Positions 35,028 through 44,461 of a stretch of DNA of 64,000 nt are shown here, one piece after another (positions within the stretch are counted from its first letter, which is position 1; every line of letters begins with the position of its first letter). A program made the translations under genes and the position numbers. Below the pieces are notes generated by a model. It was given only the letters and a program-made list of their open reading frames with translations. It had not been told where the DNA came from and searched no databases. Source of the DNA: Variovorax guangxiensis (GTDB taxonomy: Bacteria > Pseudomonadota > Gammaproteobacteria > Burkholderiales > Burkholderiaceae_C); assembly GCF_003952165.1 (NCBI RefSeq), contig NZ_RXFT01000018.1, positions 1 to 64,000 on the forward strand, read 5' to 3'.

Positions 35028-36611
35028 ATGACCCTGACCGCGCCTTCCACGCAAGCAAGCCCGGCCGACACACCGGCCGGGCGCCGGGTGTTCCTCGAAG
35101 TGCAGGACGTGCACAAGCGCTTCGCGGGCGTGCACGCGCTGCGCGGCATCGACCTGCGCATCGAGGCCGGCGAGATCTACCACCTGCTCGGCGAGAACGG
35201 CTGCGGCAAGAGCACGCTGATCAAGATCATCTCGGGCGCGCAGCCGCCGAGCCAGGGGCGCATCGTGATCGACGGGCGGCCGTACGACTCGCTGTCGCCG
35301 CTGCAGGCGCTCAGCCTCGGCATCGAGACGGTCTACCAGGACCTGTCGCTGCTGCCGAACATGAGCGTGGCCGAGAACGTCGCGCTCAGCGAGCAGCTGG
35401 TTGCAACCGGCGGCCGGCTGGCGCGGCGCTTCGACCGCAAGGCGCTCGCGGCCACGGCCGCGCGGGCGCTGGAGGCGGTGAAGCTGCCGACCGACGCGGC
35501 CTTCCTCGCGCGGCGCGTGGACGAGATGCCCATCGCCACGCGGCAGCTCGTGGCCATCGCGCGCGCGGTGGCCACGCGCGCGCGCATGGTCATCATGGAT
35601 GAGCCCACCACCTCGCTCACGCAGAAGGAGGTGGACAACCTCGTTCGCGTGGTGGAGGCGCTGCGCGAGCAGGGTGTGGCTGTGCTCTTCGTGAGCCACA
35701 AGCTCGACGAGTGCATGGCCATGGGCGGCCAGGCCATCGTGTTCCGCGACGGAACGAAGGTGGCGCAGGGCCCGATTCGCGACTTCACCAAGGCCGAGAT
35801 CGCGCACTGGATGACCGGCAAGCACCTCGACGGCGAGCGCTACCGCCACGGCTCGCACGGCGGCGAGGAGCTGCTGAAGGTCGAAGGCCTGGGCCGCGGC
35901 GCGCAGTTCAGCGACGTGAGCTTCACGCTGCGCAAGGGCGAGATCCTCGGCGTGACCGGCTTGCTCGACTCCGGCCGCAACGAGCTCGCGCTGGCGCTGG
36001 CCGGCGTGCAGGCCGCCGACCGCGGACGCGTGCTGCTCGACGCGAAGGAGATCGCGCTGAATACGCCCACCGACGGCATCCGCCAGGGCATCGGCTACGT
36101 GCCCGAAGACCGGCTCAGCGAAGGCCTGTTCCTCGACAAGCCGATCCGCGACAACATCGTCACGGCGGTGCTCAACCGCCTGCGCGGGCGCTTCGGCGCG
36201 CTCGATACAACCCAGTGCCAGGCGCTGGCGGAGCGCACCGTGGCCGACCTGCAGATCGCCACGCCCGACGTCGACAGGCCGGTGCAGTCGCTCTCGGGCG
36301 GCAACCAGCAGCGCGTGCTCATCGGGCGCTGGCTGGCCATCGGACCGCGCGTGCTGATATTGCACGGCCCCACCGTTGGCGTGGACGTGGGCTCCAAGGA
36401 CACCATCTACCGCATCGTGCAGCGGCTGGCAGAGCAGGGCCTGGGCGTGATCCTGGTGAGCGACGACCTGCAGGAGCTGCTGCAGAACTGCGACCGCATC
36501 CTGCTGATGCGCAAGGGCCGCATCGCCAACGACTTCGACGCGCAGGGGCTCGCCGAGAGCGACCTCTATCACGCGCTGGTTTCCGACACACCTTCTCCCG
36601 CATTCTCATGA
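35028..36611 (+). CDS. Sugar ABC transporter ATPase (RbsA-like, two domains)
   Basis: A 527-residue protein with two fused ATP-binding domains. The first has Walker A GENGCGKST, a degenerate signature around EMPIATRQLVAIARAVA and Walker B VIMDEPTTSLTQKE. The second begins GVTGLLDSGRNELALALAG, the usual degenerate Walker A of RbsA-type second domains, with signature LSGGNQQRVLIGRWLAI and the ATP-site region LHGPTVGVDVGSKDTIY. It powers the importer. Its stop overlaps the start of permease 2. Confidence 0.93.
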   Translation: MTLTAPSTQASPADTPAGRRVFLEVQDVHKRFAGVHALRGIDLRIEAGEIYHLLGENGCGKSTLIKIISGAQPPSQGRIVIDGRPYDSLSPLQALSLGIETVYQDLSLLPNMSVAENVALSEQLVATGGRLARRFDRKALAATAARALEAVKLPTDAAFLARRVDEMPIATRQLVAIARAVATRARMVIMDEPTTSLTQKEVDNLVRVVEALREQGVAVLFVSHKLDECMAMGGQAIVFRDGTKVAQGPIRDFTKAEIAHWMTGKHLDGERYRHGSHGGEELLKVEGLGRGAQFSDVSFTLRKGEILGVTGLLDSGRNELALALAGVQAADRGRVLLDAKEIALNTPTDGIRQGIGYVPEDRLSEGLFLDKPIRDNIVTAVLNRLRGRFGALDTTQCQALAERTVADLQIATPDVDRPVQSLSGGNQQRVLIGRWLAIGPRVLILHGPTVGVDVGSKDTIYRIVQRLAEQGLGVILVSDDLQELLQNCDRILLMRKGRIANDFDAQGLAESDLYHALVSDTPSPAFS

Positions 36612-37660
36612 CGGCTTCCACCATGCAAGCGCAGTCCGCGCCGGCCGCGCCTGAATCGGCTCCGCACCCGCCGCAGGCGCGGGTCTCGCTGCGCGTCTGG
36701 CTCGCGCAGCGCCCCTCGGTCTTCACGCTCGCACTGATCGTGCTGGCGAGCCTGGCCGTGGGCGCCATCAACCCGAGCTTCTTCCAGCTGCCGGTGCTGT
36801 TCGACATCGTGCGCGCCTGCACGGTGCTGGGCCTGTTCGCACTGGGCGTGCTGATCGTGCTGGCTGCCGGCGGCATCGACGTGTCGTTCGCGGCCATTGC
36901 CGCGCTCACGATGTACAGCATCACCAAGCTGGTGCTGAACTACTTTCCGGAAGCGCCCATCGCGCTGCTGCTGGTTGCCGGCGCGGCCAGCGGCGCGCTG
37001 CTGGGCGTGATCAACGGGCTGCTGGTGCACTGGCTCAAGGCGCCTTCGCTCATCGTCACCATCGGCACCCAGTACCTGTACCGGGGCATCCTGCTGACCT
37101 TCGTGGGCACCGTGTTCTTCATGAACGTGCCGGCGCCGATGGATGCCTTCGGCAAGCTGGCGCTGTGGCGCTTCGACACGCCTCAGGGCCTGCACGTGGT
37201 GCTTCCGGCCACCGTACTGGTGCTGGTGTTCGCGGCGGTGCTGACCTGGTGGCTGCTGAACCGCACGCTGATCGGCCGCGCGGTGTACGCCATCGGCGGC
37301 AGCCTGGCCATTGCGGAGCGGCTGGGCTACAACCTGCGCACGGTGCATGTCTTCGTGTTCGCGTACGCGGGGTTCCTCTCGGGGCTTGCGGGCATCGTGC
37401 ACGTGTCGAGCACGCGTCTGGCGAACCCCTTCGACCTGGTGGGCAACGAGCTGGACGTGATCGCGGCCGTGATCCTCGGCGGCGCGCGCATCACCGGCGG
37501 CAGTGGCACCGTGGGCGGCACGCTGCTGGGCGTGGTGCTGGTCACGCTGATCAACAACGTGCTGATCCTGGCGGGGGTGCCCAGCACCTGGCAGAAGGTG
37601 ATCATCGGGGCGTTCATCCTGGTGGCCGGGGGCTTCTTCGCGATGCGCTCGCGCGACTGA
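36608..37660 (+). CDS. Sugar ABC transporter permease (RbsC-like) 2
   Basis: A 350-residue inner-membrane permease with a Pro/Ala-rich 30-residue cytoplasmic start and about ten hydrophobic segments. LGVLIVLAAGGIDVSFAAI is the sugar-permease motif; GTQYLYRGILLTFVG, GNELDVIAAVILGGARITGG and GTLLGVVLVTLINNVLIL follow. The ATG overlaps the ATPase stop (ATGA). It is related to but clearly different from permease 1, consistent with a heterodimer. Confidence 0.92.
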   Translation: MTASTMQAQSAPAAPESAPHPPQARVSLRVWLAQRPSVFTLALIVLASLAVGAINPSFFQLPVLFDIVRACTVLGLFALGVLIVLAAGGIDVSFAAIAALTMYSITKLVLNYFPEAPIALLLVAGAASGALLGVINGLLVHWLKAPSLIVTIGTQYLYRGILLTFVGTVFFMNVPAPMDAFGKLALWRFDTPQGLHVVLPATVLVLVFAAVLTWWLLNRTLIGRAVYAIGGSLAIAERLGYNLRTVHVFVFAYAGFLSGLAGIVHVSSTRLANPFDLVGNELDVIAAVILGGARITGGSGTVGGTLLGVVLVTLINNVLILAGVPSTWQKVIIGAFILVAGGFFAMRSRD

Positions 37661-37713
37661 CCGGGGATGCGGCCGCCGCGCCATCGCCACGAGGCCTTGT
37701 GGATCGCAATCGA

Positions 37714-38565
37714 ATGTCCGACGCCAATGCCACCGTTCTCTGCGAGGAGCCGAGCCCGTTCGCGGGGCGAGGCTTCGACCCCGGCAGCTGCCTTCACGAC
37801 CACGAACTGCACCTGATCGGAAGCGCCCCGGCATGCCTGCGCGTCGGCAGCGGCGCTGGCGAAGAGACGCATACGCTCGCACCCGGCGCGGTCGTGCTGC
37901 TCGGGCCCCTGCTGCCACGGACACTGAGGCTGGCGTATCGAGCGGAGCCGGACGACGGACTGGTGCTGCGCTTCAGCGATGAGCCGCTGCGGCGCGGCGC
38001 GGCGATATTTCCGGAGCTGTCGGACGTCGGGCCGCTTCTTTCGCGCGCGCGCCAGGGCGTGCATTTCGTCGGCCTGGGTGCGGAGACGCTGACCAAGCTG
38101 AGGCGCCTTTCGACGCTGCACGGGCTGGCACGGTTTTCGGCATTCACCGCCGTGCTGAATGAGCTCTCGCAGTGGACCGACTTCCGGCTGCTGGCCCGAA
38201 TCCCCGTGCACGCGGACGCCGCCGGGCCGGGCCGCACGCTGCACGTGCAGAGAGCTCTGCTTCACATCCGGAACAACTACGCACAGCCGCTGTCGCTTTC
38301 GGAGGTCAGCGCGCTCGTGGGCACCAGCAGGACCTCGCTCTCGCGCAGCTTCCGCCGCGCGACCGGCAAGACCTTCACCGACTTCATCATCGGCCTGCGC
38401 CTGGCGAAGGCCTGCGGCCTGCTGACCTCCACGCGCCAGCACGTGAGCAGCATCTGCTACGAGGTGGGCTTCAACAACCTCTCGAACTTCAACCGCCACT
38501 TCCGGCGGCTCGAAGGCATGACGCCGGGCGAGTTCCGGGCGCGGCACGCGGGCGCCGGAAGGTGA
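37714..38565 (+). CDS. AraC-family regulator of the sugar locus
   Basis: A regulator of 283 residues with an N-terminal cupin-like sensing half (HDHELHLIGSAPACLRVG, APGAVVLLGPLLPRTLRL) and a C-terminal AraC double HTH: PLSLSEVSALVGTSRTSLSR and SSICYEVGFNNLSNFNRHFR with EGMTPGEFRAR. It follows the transporter genes on the same strand and probably controls them in response to the sugar. A GTG at 37699 with GAGG just upstream is an equally good start and would add five residues. Confidence 0.88.
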   Translation: MSDANATVLCEEPSPFAGRGFDPGSCLHDHELHLIGSAPACLRVGSGAGEETHTLAPGAVVLLGPLLPRTLRLAYRAEPDDGLVLRFSDEPLRRGAAIFPELSDVGPLLSRARQGVHFVGLGAETLTKLRRLSTLHGLARFSAFTAVLNELSQWTDFRLLARIPVHADAAGPGRTLHVQRALLHIRNNYAQPLSLSEVSALVGTSRTSLSRSFRRATGKTFTDFIIGLRLAKACGLLTSTRQHVSSICYEVGFNNLSNFNRHFRRLEGMTPGEFRARHAGAGR

Positions 38566-38722
38566 GGTAGCGCCGGGAGACTGGTGTTTTCTCAGGATCT
38601 GAAGAAATAAAAAATAAAAACTTCTTTTTGTCTTGTTTTCAGGTGAATTATTCTTCAAACAAGGGTCTGCGCTAGTGCATTGAAGAAGCACTCCCTCGGA
38701 AGGCGGCAGAACAATTCCGGGC

Positions 38723-41700
38723 ATGAATGCCCCACTCAATGCCACCGCGATAAGACGGCCCGGCTACCAACTCTCCGACAACATCTGGGCCGAATCCGGC
38801 TCGGTTTTCCTGACCGGCACGCAGGCGCTGATCCGCGTGCTCGTGATGCAGGGCCGGCGCGATGCGCAGCGCGGCCTGCACACCCAGGGTTTCATCAGCG
38901 GCTATCGCGGCTCCCCGCTGGGCATGGTCGACCAGGCGATCTGGAAGGCCGGCGAGCGCTTCAAGCAGACGGGCATCCGCTTCGTGCCGGCCGTGAATGA
39001 GGAGCTCGCTGCCACGCAGGTGCTGGGCACGCAGCGGGTCGAGTCCGACCCCGAGCGCACCGTCGATGGCGTGTTCGCCATGTGGTACGGCAAGGGCCCC
39101 GGCGTCGACCGCGCGGGCGATGCGCTCAAGCACGGCAATGCGTATGGCTCTTCGCCGCACGGCGGCGTGCTTGTGGTGGCGGGCGACGACCACGGCTGCG
39201 TTTCGTCGTCGATGCCGCACCAGAGCGACCACGCCTTCATGGCGTGGCGCATGCCCATCCTGCAGCCTTCCAGCGTGGCCGAGTACCTGGAGTTCGGGCT
39301 GTACGGCTACGAGCTCTCGCGCTATTCGGGCGCGTGGGTCGGCATGGCGGCGCTGTCCGAAGTGGTGGAGAGCGCGGGCACCGTGGACCTGGACGCGATC
39401 AATGCCCGCGTCAGCGCATGGGAAGACGCCGATGCGGTGAGCGCCGCCACCGGTCATCATGCGCCGCCGGACGGCCTGCACTACCGCTGGCCCGACCTGC
39501 CTTCGCTGCGCATCGAGTCGCGGCTCGAAGACAAGCTCGCGGCCGTCGCCGCATTCACCAGGCGCAACAGCATCGACCGCCACGTGATCGTGAGCGAGCA
39601 CGCGAAGGTCGGCATCGTCACCTGCGGCAAGGCGCACCACGACCTCATGGAAGTGCTGCGCCGGCTCGAGCTTTCGCCCGAGCAGCTGGCCCGCGCGGGC
39701 GTGCGGCTCTACAAGGTGGGCTTGAGCTTTCCGGTGGAGCAGACGCGCATCAAGGCCTTCGCGCAGGGGCTGGAAGAGATCCTCATCGTCGAGGAGAAGG
39801 GCGCGGTGGTCGAGACGCAGCTGCGCGACATCTTCTACAACGCGCCGCCCGATGCGCGTCCCGTGCTCGTGGGCAAGCACGACCGCGAAGGCCAGCCGCT
39901 GGTGTCGGCGCTGGGCGAGCTGCGGCCCTCGCGGCTCATCGAGCTGGTCGCGCACTGGCTGGCCGTGCACTTCCCCGACAATCACGACCTGGGCGACCAC
40001 CTGCAGCATGTGCGCGACTTCACGCCGCCCGAGTTGCTGGCCAACGCGAGCGACGCGGTCAAGCGCCTGCCGTACTTCTGCGCCGGCTGCCCGCACAACA
40101 CCAGCACCAAGGTGCCCGAGGGGTCGACCGCGCGCGCGGGCATCGGCTGTCACTTCATGGCCAACTGGATGGACCGCAGCACCGCGGGTCTCATCCAGAT
40201 GGGCGGCGAGGGCGTGGACTGGATCTCGCACGCGATGTTCACGAAGACGCCGCACGTCTTCCAGAACCTGGGCGACGGCACCTACTACCACTCCGGCTAC
40301 CTCGCGATCCGGCAGGCCGTGGCGGCAAAGGCCACGCTCACCTACAAGATCCTCTTCAACGACGCGGTGGCGATGACCGGCGGGCAGCCGGTCGACGGCG
40401 TCATCAGCGTGGACGCCATCGCGCGGCAGGTCGAGTCGGAAGGCGTGAGCAAGGTGGTGGTGGTGAGCGACGCCATCGGCAAGTACGACGCCATCAAGGA
40501 CCGCTTTCCGAACGGCACCGAGTTTCACGACCGCGCCGCGCTCGACGATGTGCAGCGCCGCCTGCGAGAAATGGCGGGCGTGACGGTGCTCATCTACGAA
40601 CAGACCTGCGCCGCCGAGAAGCGCCGCCGCCGCAAGAAGGGCGAGCTGGCGGATCCGCCGAAGCGCCTCTTCATCAACGAGGCCGTGTGCGAGGGCTGCG
40701 GCGACTGCACCGTGCAGAGCAACTGCGTGGCCGTACTGCCGCACGAGACGCCGATGGGCCGCAAGCGCAAGATCGACCAGACCAGCTGCAACAAGGACTA
40801 CTCCTGCGCCAAGGGCTTCTGCCCCAGCTTCGTGGGCGTCACGGGCGGCAAGCTGCGCCGCAAGAGCGGTGCGCTCGCCTCGGGGCGCGATGCCTTCCTG
40901 CACCGCGTGGCCGCGCTGCCGTACCCGGCGGAGCACGCCTGGGCCGCTCCGTATGACCTGCTCGTGACCGGCGTGGGCGGCACCGGCGTGGTGACCGTGG
41001 GCGCGGTGATCGCCATGGCCGCGCACCTCGAAGGCAAGGCCGCGAGCGTGCTCGACTTCATGGGCTTCGCGCAGAAGGGCGGCTCGGTGCTGAGCTTCGT
41101 GCGCCTGGCCGATTCGCGCGAGCGGCTGCACCAGGTGCGCATCGACACGCAGCAGGCCGACGCCATCCTCGCCTGCGACGTGGTGGTGGGCGCATCGGCC
41201 GACGCGCTGCAGACCGTGCGCCACGGACGCACGCGGGTGCTCGCGAACGTGCACGAGATTCCGGTGGCCGAGTCGCTGCGCAACCCCGATGCCGACCTGC
41301 ATGTCGACCTTCTGCTGGAGAAGATGCGCTTCGTGGCTGGCGACGAGCAGGTCGAGACTTTCGACGCTCAGAGCCTGGCCGAGGAGTTCCTCGGCGACAC
41401 GCTGGCGGCGAACATCGTCGCGGCCGGCTACGCGTGGCAGCGCGGGCTGGTGCCGCTGAGCCTGGAGGCGCTGATGCATGCGATCGAGCTCAACGGCGTG
41501 GCGGTGGCCGCGAACCAGTCGGCCTTTTCGCTGGGGCGGCTCGCGGCCGGCAACCCCGAGGCGCTGGACGCTTTGCGCGCGGCGCCCGCCGATGCGCAGG
41601 CTTCTTCCCTCGACGAGCGACCGCTCGACGTGCTGATCGCCGAGGCGCGCCGGCATCTCACGGGCTACCAGAACGCCGCATGGGCGGACCGATTCGAGAA

Positions 41701-42331
41701 GCGCATCCGCAGCCTGCGCGAGCGCGAGGCTGCACTGCAGGGCGGCGACGCGAGCCTGCCCTTCACGCGCAACGCGGCGCGCAGCCTGCTGAAGCTCATG
41801 AGCTACAAGGACGAGTACGAAGTGGCGCGGCTCTACACCGACGGCGCCTTCCTGCAGAAGCTCAACGAGCAGTTCGAAGGCGACCTGAAGCTCGAATTCC
41901 ACATGGCCCCGCCGGTGCTCTCGCGTGGCGCGCACGGCAAGGCGCCCGCCAAGATCCGCATTGGAAGCTGGATGTTGCCCGCGATGCGCTGGCTGGCGCA
42001 TGGCAAGCGGCTGCGCGGCACGGCCTTCGACTTCTTCGGACGCACCGCGGAGCGGCGCATGGAGCGCGAGCTGATCTCGCATTTCGATGGCCTGCTCGAA
42101 GCGATGGCGGGCGAACTCTCGGCGGGCAACCAGGCGACGGCTGCGCGCATCGCGGCGCTGCCGCTGTCCATTCGCGGCTTCGGCCACGTCAAGCTCGCGA
42201 ACTTCGAAGCCGCGAAGATGCAGGAGTCCGAGCTGCTGCACCGCTTCGCGCCGGCGCGCTATCCGAAGCCCGAGCGGGCGCCGTCCGCGGGCCAGATCAG
42301 GGGAATCGCGATCGTGGCCGGCGCGCGCTGA
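38723..42331 (+). CDS. Fused indolepyruvate ferredoxin oxidoreductase
   Basis: A 1202-residue single-chain 2-oxoacid:acceptor oxidoreductase of the indolepyruvate type found in aerobic proteobacteria. It decarboxylates aryl or branched 2-oxoacids from amino acid breakdown to acyl-CoA, reducing ferredoxin or another acceptor. The pyrimidine-binding part begins ISGYRGSPLGMVDQAIWKAG, the ThDP part is near GCHFMANWMDRSTAGLIQMG with GDGTYYHSGYLA, a cysteine-rich cluster region includes CEGCGDCTVQSNC and CNKDYSCAKGFCPSF, and the gamma-type domain starts VTGVGGTGVVTVGAVIAMAA. The 157-base gap before it is AT-rich and holds no other gene. It has no visible operon partners. Confidence 0.92.
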   Translation: MNAPLNATAIRRPGYQLSDNIWAESGSVFLTGTQALIRVLVMQGRRDAQRGLHTQGFISGYRGSPLGMVDQAIWKAGERFKQTGIRFVPAVNEELAATQVLGTQRVESDPERTVDGVFAMWYGKGPGVDRAGDALKHGNAYGSSPHGGVLVVAGDDHGCVSSSMPHQSDHAFMAWRMPILQPSSVAEYLEFGLYGYELSRYSGAWVGMAALSEVVESAGTVDLDAINARVSAWEDADAVSAATGHHAPPDGLHYRWPDLPSLRIESRLEDKLAAVAAFTRRNSIDRHVIVSEHAKVGIVTCGKAHHDLMEVLRRLELSPEQLARAGVRLYKVGLSFPVEQTRIKAFAQGLEEILIVEEKGAVVETQLRDIFYNAPPDARPVLVGKHDREGQPLVSALGELRPSRLIELVAHWLAVHFPDNHDLGDHLQHVRDFTPPELLANASDAVKRLPYFCAGCPHNTSTKVPEGSTARAGIGCHFMANWMDRSTAGLIQMGGEGVDWISHAMFTKTPHVFQNLGDGTYYHSGYLAIRQAVAAKATLTYKILFNDAVAMTGGQPVDGVISVDAIARQVESEGVSKVVVVSDAIGKYDAIKDRFPNGTEFHDRAALDDVQRRLREMAGVTVLIYEQTCAAEKRRRRKKGELADPPKRLFINEAVCEGCGDCTVQSNCVAVLPHETPMGRKRKIDQTSCNKDYSCAKGFCPSFVGVTGGKLRRKSGALASGRDAFLHRVAALPYPAEHAWAAPYDLLVTGVGGTGVVTVGAVIAMAAHLEGKAASVLDFMGFAQKGGSVLSFVRLADSRERLHQVRIDTQQADAILACDVVVGASADALQTVRHGRTRVLANVHEIPVAESLRNPDADLHVDLLLEKMRFVAGDEQVETFDAQSLAEEFLGDTLAANIVAAGYAWQRGLVPLSLEALMHAIELNGVAVAANQSAFSLGRLAAGNPEALDALRAAPADAQASSLDERPLDVLIAEARRHLTGYQNAAWADRFEKRIRSLREREAALQGGDASLPFTRNAARSLLKLMSYKDEYEVARLYTDGAFLQKLNEQFEGDLKLEFHMAPPVLSRGAHGKAPAKIRIGSWMLPAMRWLAHGKRLRGTAFDFFGRTAERRMERELISHFDGLLEAMAGELSAGNQATAARIAALPLSIRGFGHVKLANFEAAKMQESELLHRFAPARYPKPERAPSAGQIRGIAIVAGAR

Positions 42332-42340
42332 GCGCCGGGC

Positions 42341-42627
42341 TCAGCCCACCGCCTTGATGAGCTTGTCGCGCCCCGCTTTCGCGAGCATGGACGCGACGGC
42401 GCACGAGGCGAGCCGGGCCGGTTCCGAATCGGCCCGGCTCGTGAGGATCACCGGCACCTTCGTCCCCAGCACGATGCCTGCGGCATAGGCGCCATCGAGG
42501 GAGGTCAGGTAGTCTCCAGCGACGCCGCGTCGGCGGGATGCACCACCGCAACTTGCAGGAGGCAGGCCGCGCGCGGTGGCGATCAGGCGGTCGTAGTGAG
42601 AGTGAGGGCGGGTTTGGGAGGCGCCAT
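42341..42627 (-). pseudogene. pta: Remnant of a phosphotransacetylase gene
   Basis: Read leftward, three short pieces in three frames match the start of a phosphate acetyl/butyryltransferase: an ATG start (MAPPKPALT), then HYDRLIATARGLPP, then LQVAVVHPADAASLE. The next sequence jumps to the C-terminus of the same family, AYAAGIVLGTKVPVILTSRA followed by ARLASCAVASMLAKAG and a stop. A central deletion and at least two frameshifts therefore leave under 300 bases of a gene normally near 1 kb or longer. The assignment rests on the start and end motifs that I recognise from the family. Confidence 0.78.
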
Positions 42628-42741
42628 GCGCGCTCGTGGATGGTTGAGCCCACATATTCGGCTGCAACGGTACCAGGTTGATTCTGGAACCAAGCTCCAA
42701 ATCTTGAGTGCGACTGCGTCCTCCGACTTTCGCCTGTCCGC

Positions 42742-43272
42742 TTACTTGAGCAACTCGGCAATGTCCTTTCTGTCGCTACTGCTCGTTGCATTCTCATAAG
42801 CGGTCTTGCCGCTGGCATCCTTGATGTCCCGCTTTGCGCCCAGTGCCAGCAGCGTCTTGACGCCATCGAGGTTTCGGCCTTCCACTGCCATATGCAACGG
42901 CGTCCAGCCCTGAAAGTCTCCCTTGGCGTTGATATTGGCACCTTGCTTTGCGAGTAGGTCGATCAGTTCCGCAGTGCCATCGTAGGCCGCAGTGTGGATG
43001 GGATACCAGCCTTCGTCCGTCTTCAGATTTACATTGGCGCCGCAGGCCAGCATCTTCTTCACGAGATCAATTTTCTGGCTGGCCACCGCGCGGGAAAAAT
43101 TGGTATCGCCACCGATGTCCTTCGCCGACGGCGCAAGCTTCTTGCACTCGGCGGCCGCGGGCTTCTTGAGTGGTTCTGCGGCGAGCGTGTTGCAGGCGGC
43201 AATGGTCAGCACGCCGGCAGTGAGTACTCTCACGAATTGCTGTGCGCTGTGTTGGCTTTTGGGGTGTTTCAT
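42742..43272 (-). CDS. Exported ankyrin-repeat protein
   Basis: A 176-residue protein with an N-terminal export signal (FVRVLTAGVLTIAACNTLAA; Cys27 in a possible lipobox IAAC) and three ankyrin repeats: NFSRAVASQKIDLVKKMLAC, then EGWYPIHTAAYDGTAELIDL, then GWTPLHMAVEGRNLDGVKTL. It would act in the periplasm or at the outer membrane in protein binding. AGGA lies upstream of the ATG. It is adjacent to the T6SS island but on the opposite strand, so a link to immunity or effector handling is only a possibility. Confidence 0.83.
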   Translation of the reverse strand: MKHPKSQHSAQQFVRVLTAGVLTIAACNTLAAEPLKKPAAAECKKLAPSAKDIGGDTNFSRAVASQKIDLVKKMLACGANVNLKTDEGWYPIHTAAYDGTAELIDLLAKQGANINAKGDFQGWTPLHMAVEGRNLDGVKTLLALGAKRDIKDASGKTAYENATSSSDRKDIAELLK

Positions 43273-43845
43273 GGATCCCGTCCTCCTTGATATTGTTTGG
43301 ATTCGTCGGTGCATCGCAGCAGTTGGCGAATGCCGACCCATGCGAATATAACGAAGAGACTGTCTTGATCGTGCAAAGAATTCGCTCATGGCTCGGTTGC
43401 ATGGCTTCAACTTCATGCACAGGGCGACCGAGCTTGTGCCGGCCCTGGCCGAGAATTGGTTGAGCGAGTCGCAGGCGTCTTCTTGGCTGCTCCTGGTGCC
43501 TTGGAGATCAAAGGGCTCGTCATCTTGTGGATGACGGGCCCTTTCTGCGTTCAGCAATGACTCTGTTCAATGAGTTGTTTGGTTCTCAAAGTGGATGCGT
43601 TTGCAAACTTTGATTAACTCCTTTGGTTTTCATATTTCGCGGCCTGAAAAATTGATTTGTGAAAAGTGGCTCGAAGAGAAAAGGAATTCTTCTGAATTCA
43701 ATCGATTTGTCACAGTCATGTCCGAACATCGCACCTGTTCGGCCCGGAGGCACACGAGACGTATTGCCACAACCGGATTCAATATTTCCGCTGCAATGGC
43801 GGCAAAGGCGCCCGGAGGGGGCCACAACCCAGTGAGAGATCGATC
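43273..43845. other. Intergenic region before island A
   Basis: This stretch of over 500 bases holds no gene I can support. It contains a hairpin at 43510-43544 and, from about 43550 to 43720, a distinctly AT-rich segment that probably carries the hcp promoter. A short open frame at 43595-43855 overlaps the hcp start and has no recognisable content. Confidence 0.6.
43510..43544. terminator. Hairpin with 14-base arms upstream of hcp
   Basis: AAAGGGCTCGTCAT faces ATGACGGGCCCTTT across 7 bases, with one mispair. It has A-rich and T-rich ends that would suit a bidirectional terminator, though no long T run follows. It may insulate the T6SS island. Confidence 0.55.
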
Positions 43846-44328
43846 ATGGCAGTAGACATGTTCATGCGCGTCGAAGGCGCGAACGGCGAATCGAAGGATT
43901 CGAACCACAAGGAGTGGACCGACATCAAGTCGTTCGCCTGGGGCGCCACGCAGCCCGGCAACATGGTCAGCGGCGGTGGAGGCGGTGTCGGCAAGGCCAG
44001 CTTCAACGACCTGCAGGTGCTGGCGCGCATCGACAAGGCGGCGCCTTCGGTGCTGAAGAACTGCGCGAGCGGCAAGCACCTGGGCAAGGTGGAAGTGTCG
44101 GTGTGCAAGGCTGGCGGCTCGCAGATCGAATACACGCGCGTGACGCTCGAAGAGGTGCTGGTCACCTCGGTGCAGTACACGGCCGAGCAGGGCTCCGATG
44201 CGGTGTTCGTGCAGTACTCGTTCCAGGCTGCGAAGGTGAAGCAGCAGTACTGGGAGCAGACCGACAAGGGCGGCAAGGGCGCCGAGACGGTGCTGGGCTG
44301 GAACATCAAGGAAAACAAGGAAGCCTGA
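43846..44328 (+). CDS. hcp: Hcp, T6SS tube protein (copy 1)
   Basis: A 160-residue Hcp-family protein (MAVDMFMRVEGANGESKDSN at the start, EYTRVTLEEVLVTSVQY in the middle). Hcp hexamers stack into the inner tube of the type VI secretion system and carry or escort effectors. The protein is identical to that of the second hcp gene at 51650-52132, with about ten synonymous base differences. It leads island A, separated from vgrG by a 133-base gap with a terminator-like hairpin. Confidence 0.95.
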   Translation: MAVDMFMRVEGANGESKDSNHKEWTDIKSFAWGATQPGNMVSGGGGGVGKASFNDLQVLARIDKAAPSVLKNCASGKHLGKVEVSVCKAGGSQIEYTRVTLEEVLVTSVQYTAEQGSDAVFVQYSFQAAKVKQQYWEQTDKGGKGAETVLGWNIKENKEA

Positions 44329-44340
44329 TTTCCTTTCACG

Positions 44341-44362
44341 GCACGCCCTGCGCGTGCTTTTT
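44341..44362 (+). terminator. Intrinsic terminator between hcp and vgrG (island A)
   Basis: GCACGC and GCGTGC form a 6-base stem around a 5-base loop, followed by five T residues, 12 bases after the hcp stop. Partial termination here would give more hcp than vgrG transcript, matching the need for many Hcp per VgrG trimer. Confidence 0.7.
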
Positions 44363-44461
44363 CGCGTGAGCCGTGAGCGTGTTGCTCCTGCTTCACCGGG
44401 CCATAGGGCCGGTTCGCTGTCTTGACTTTCTTGCGTTGATCCGGATTCAGGGGAGAGTGAC

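Noticed and set aside
37165-37713. Longer N-terminal reading of the AraC-family gene
   Set aside because: The extension overlaps the permease gene in another frame and has no conserved sequence.
38672-42241. A 1189-codon minus-strand reading frame opposite the indolepyruvate oxidoreductase gene
   Set aside because: Same composition artefact of a long GC-rich gene; no motifs, while the plus strand has clear ThDP and iron-sulfur motifs.
43595-43855. An 86-codon frame in the AT-rich gap before the first hcp
   Set aside because: It overlaps the hcp start, has no ribosome binding site and no recognisable content; the region is better explained as promoter.
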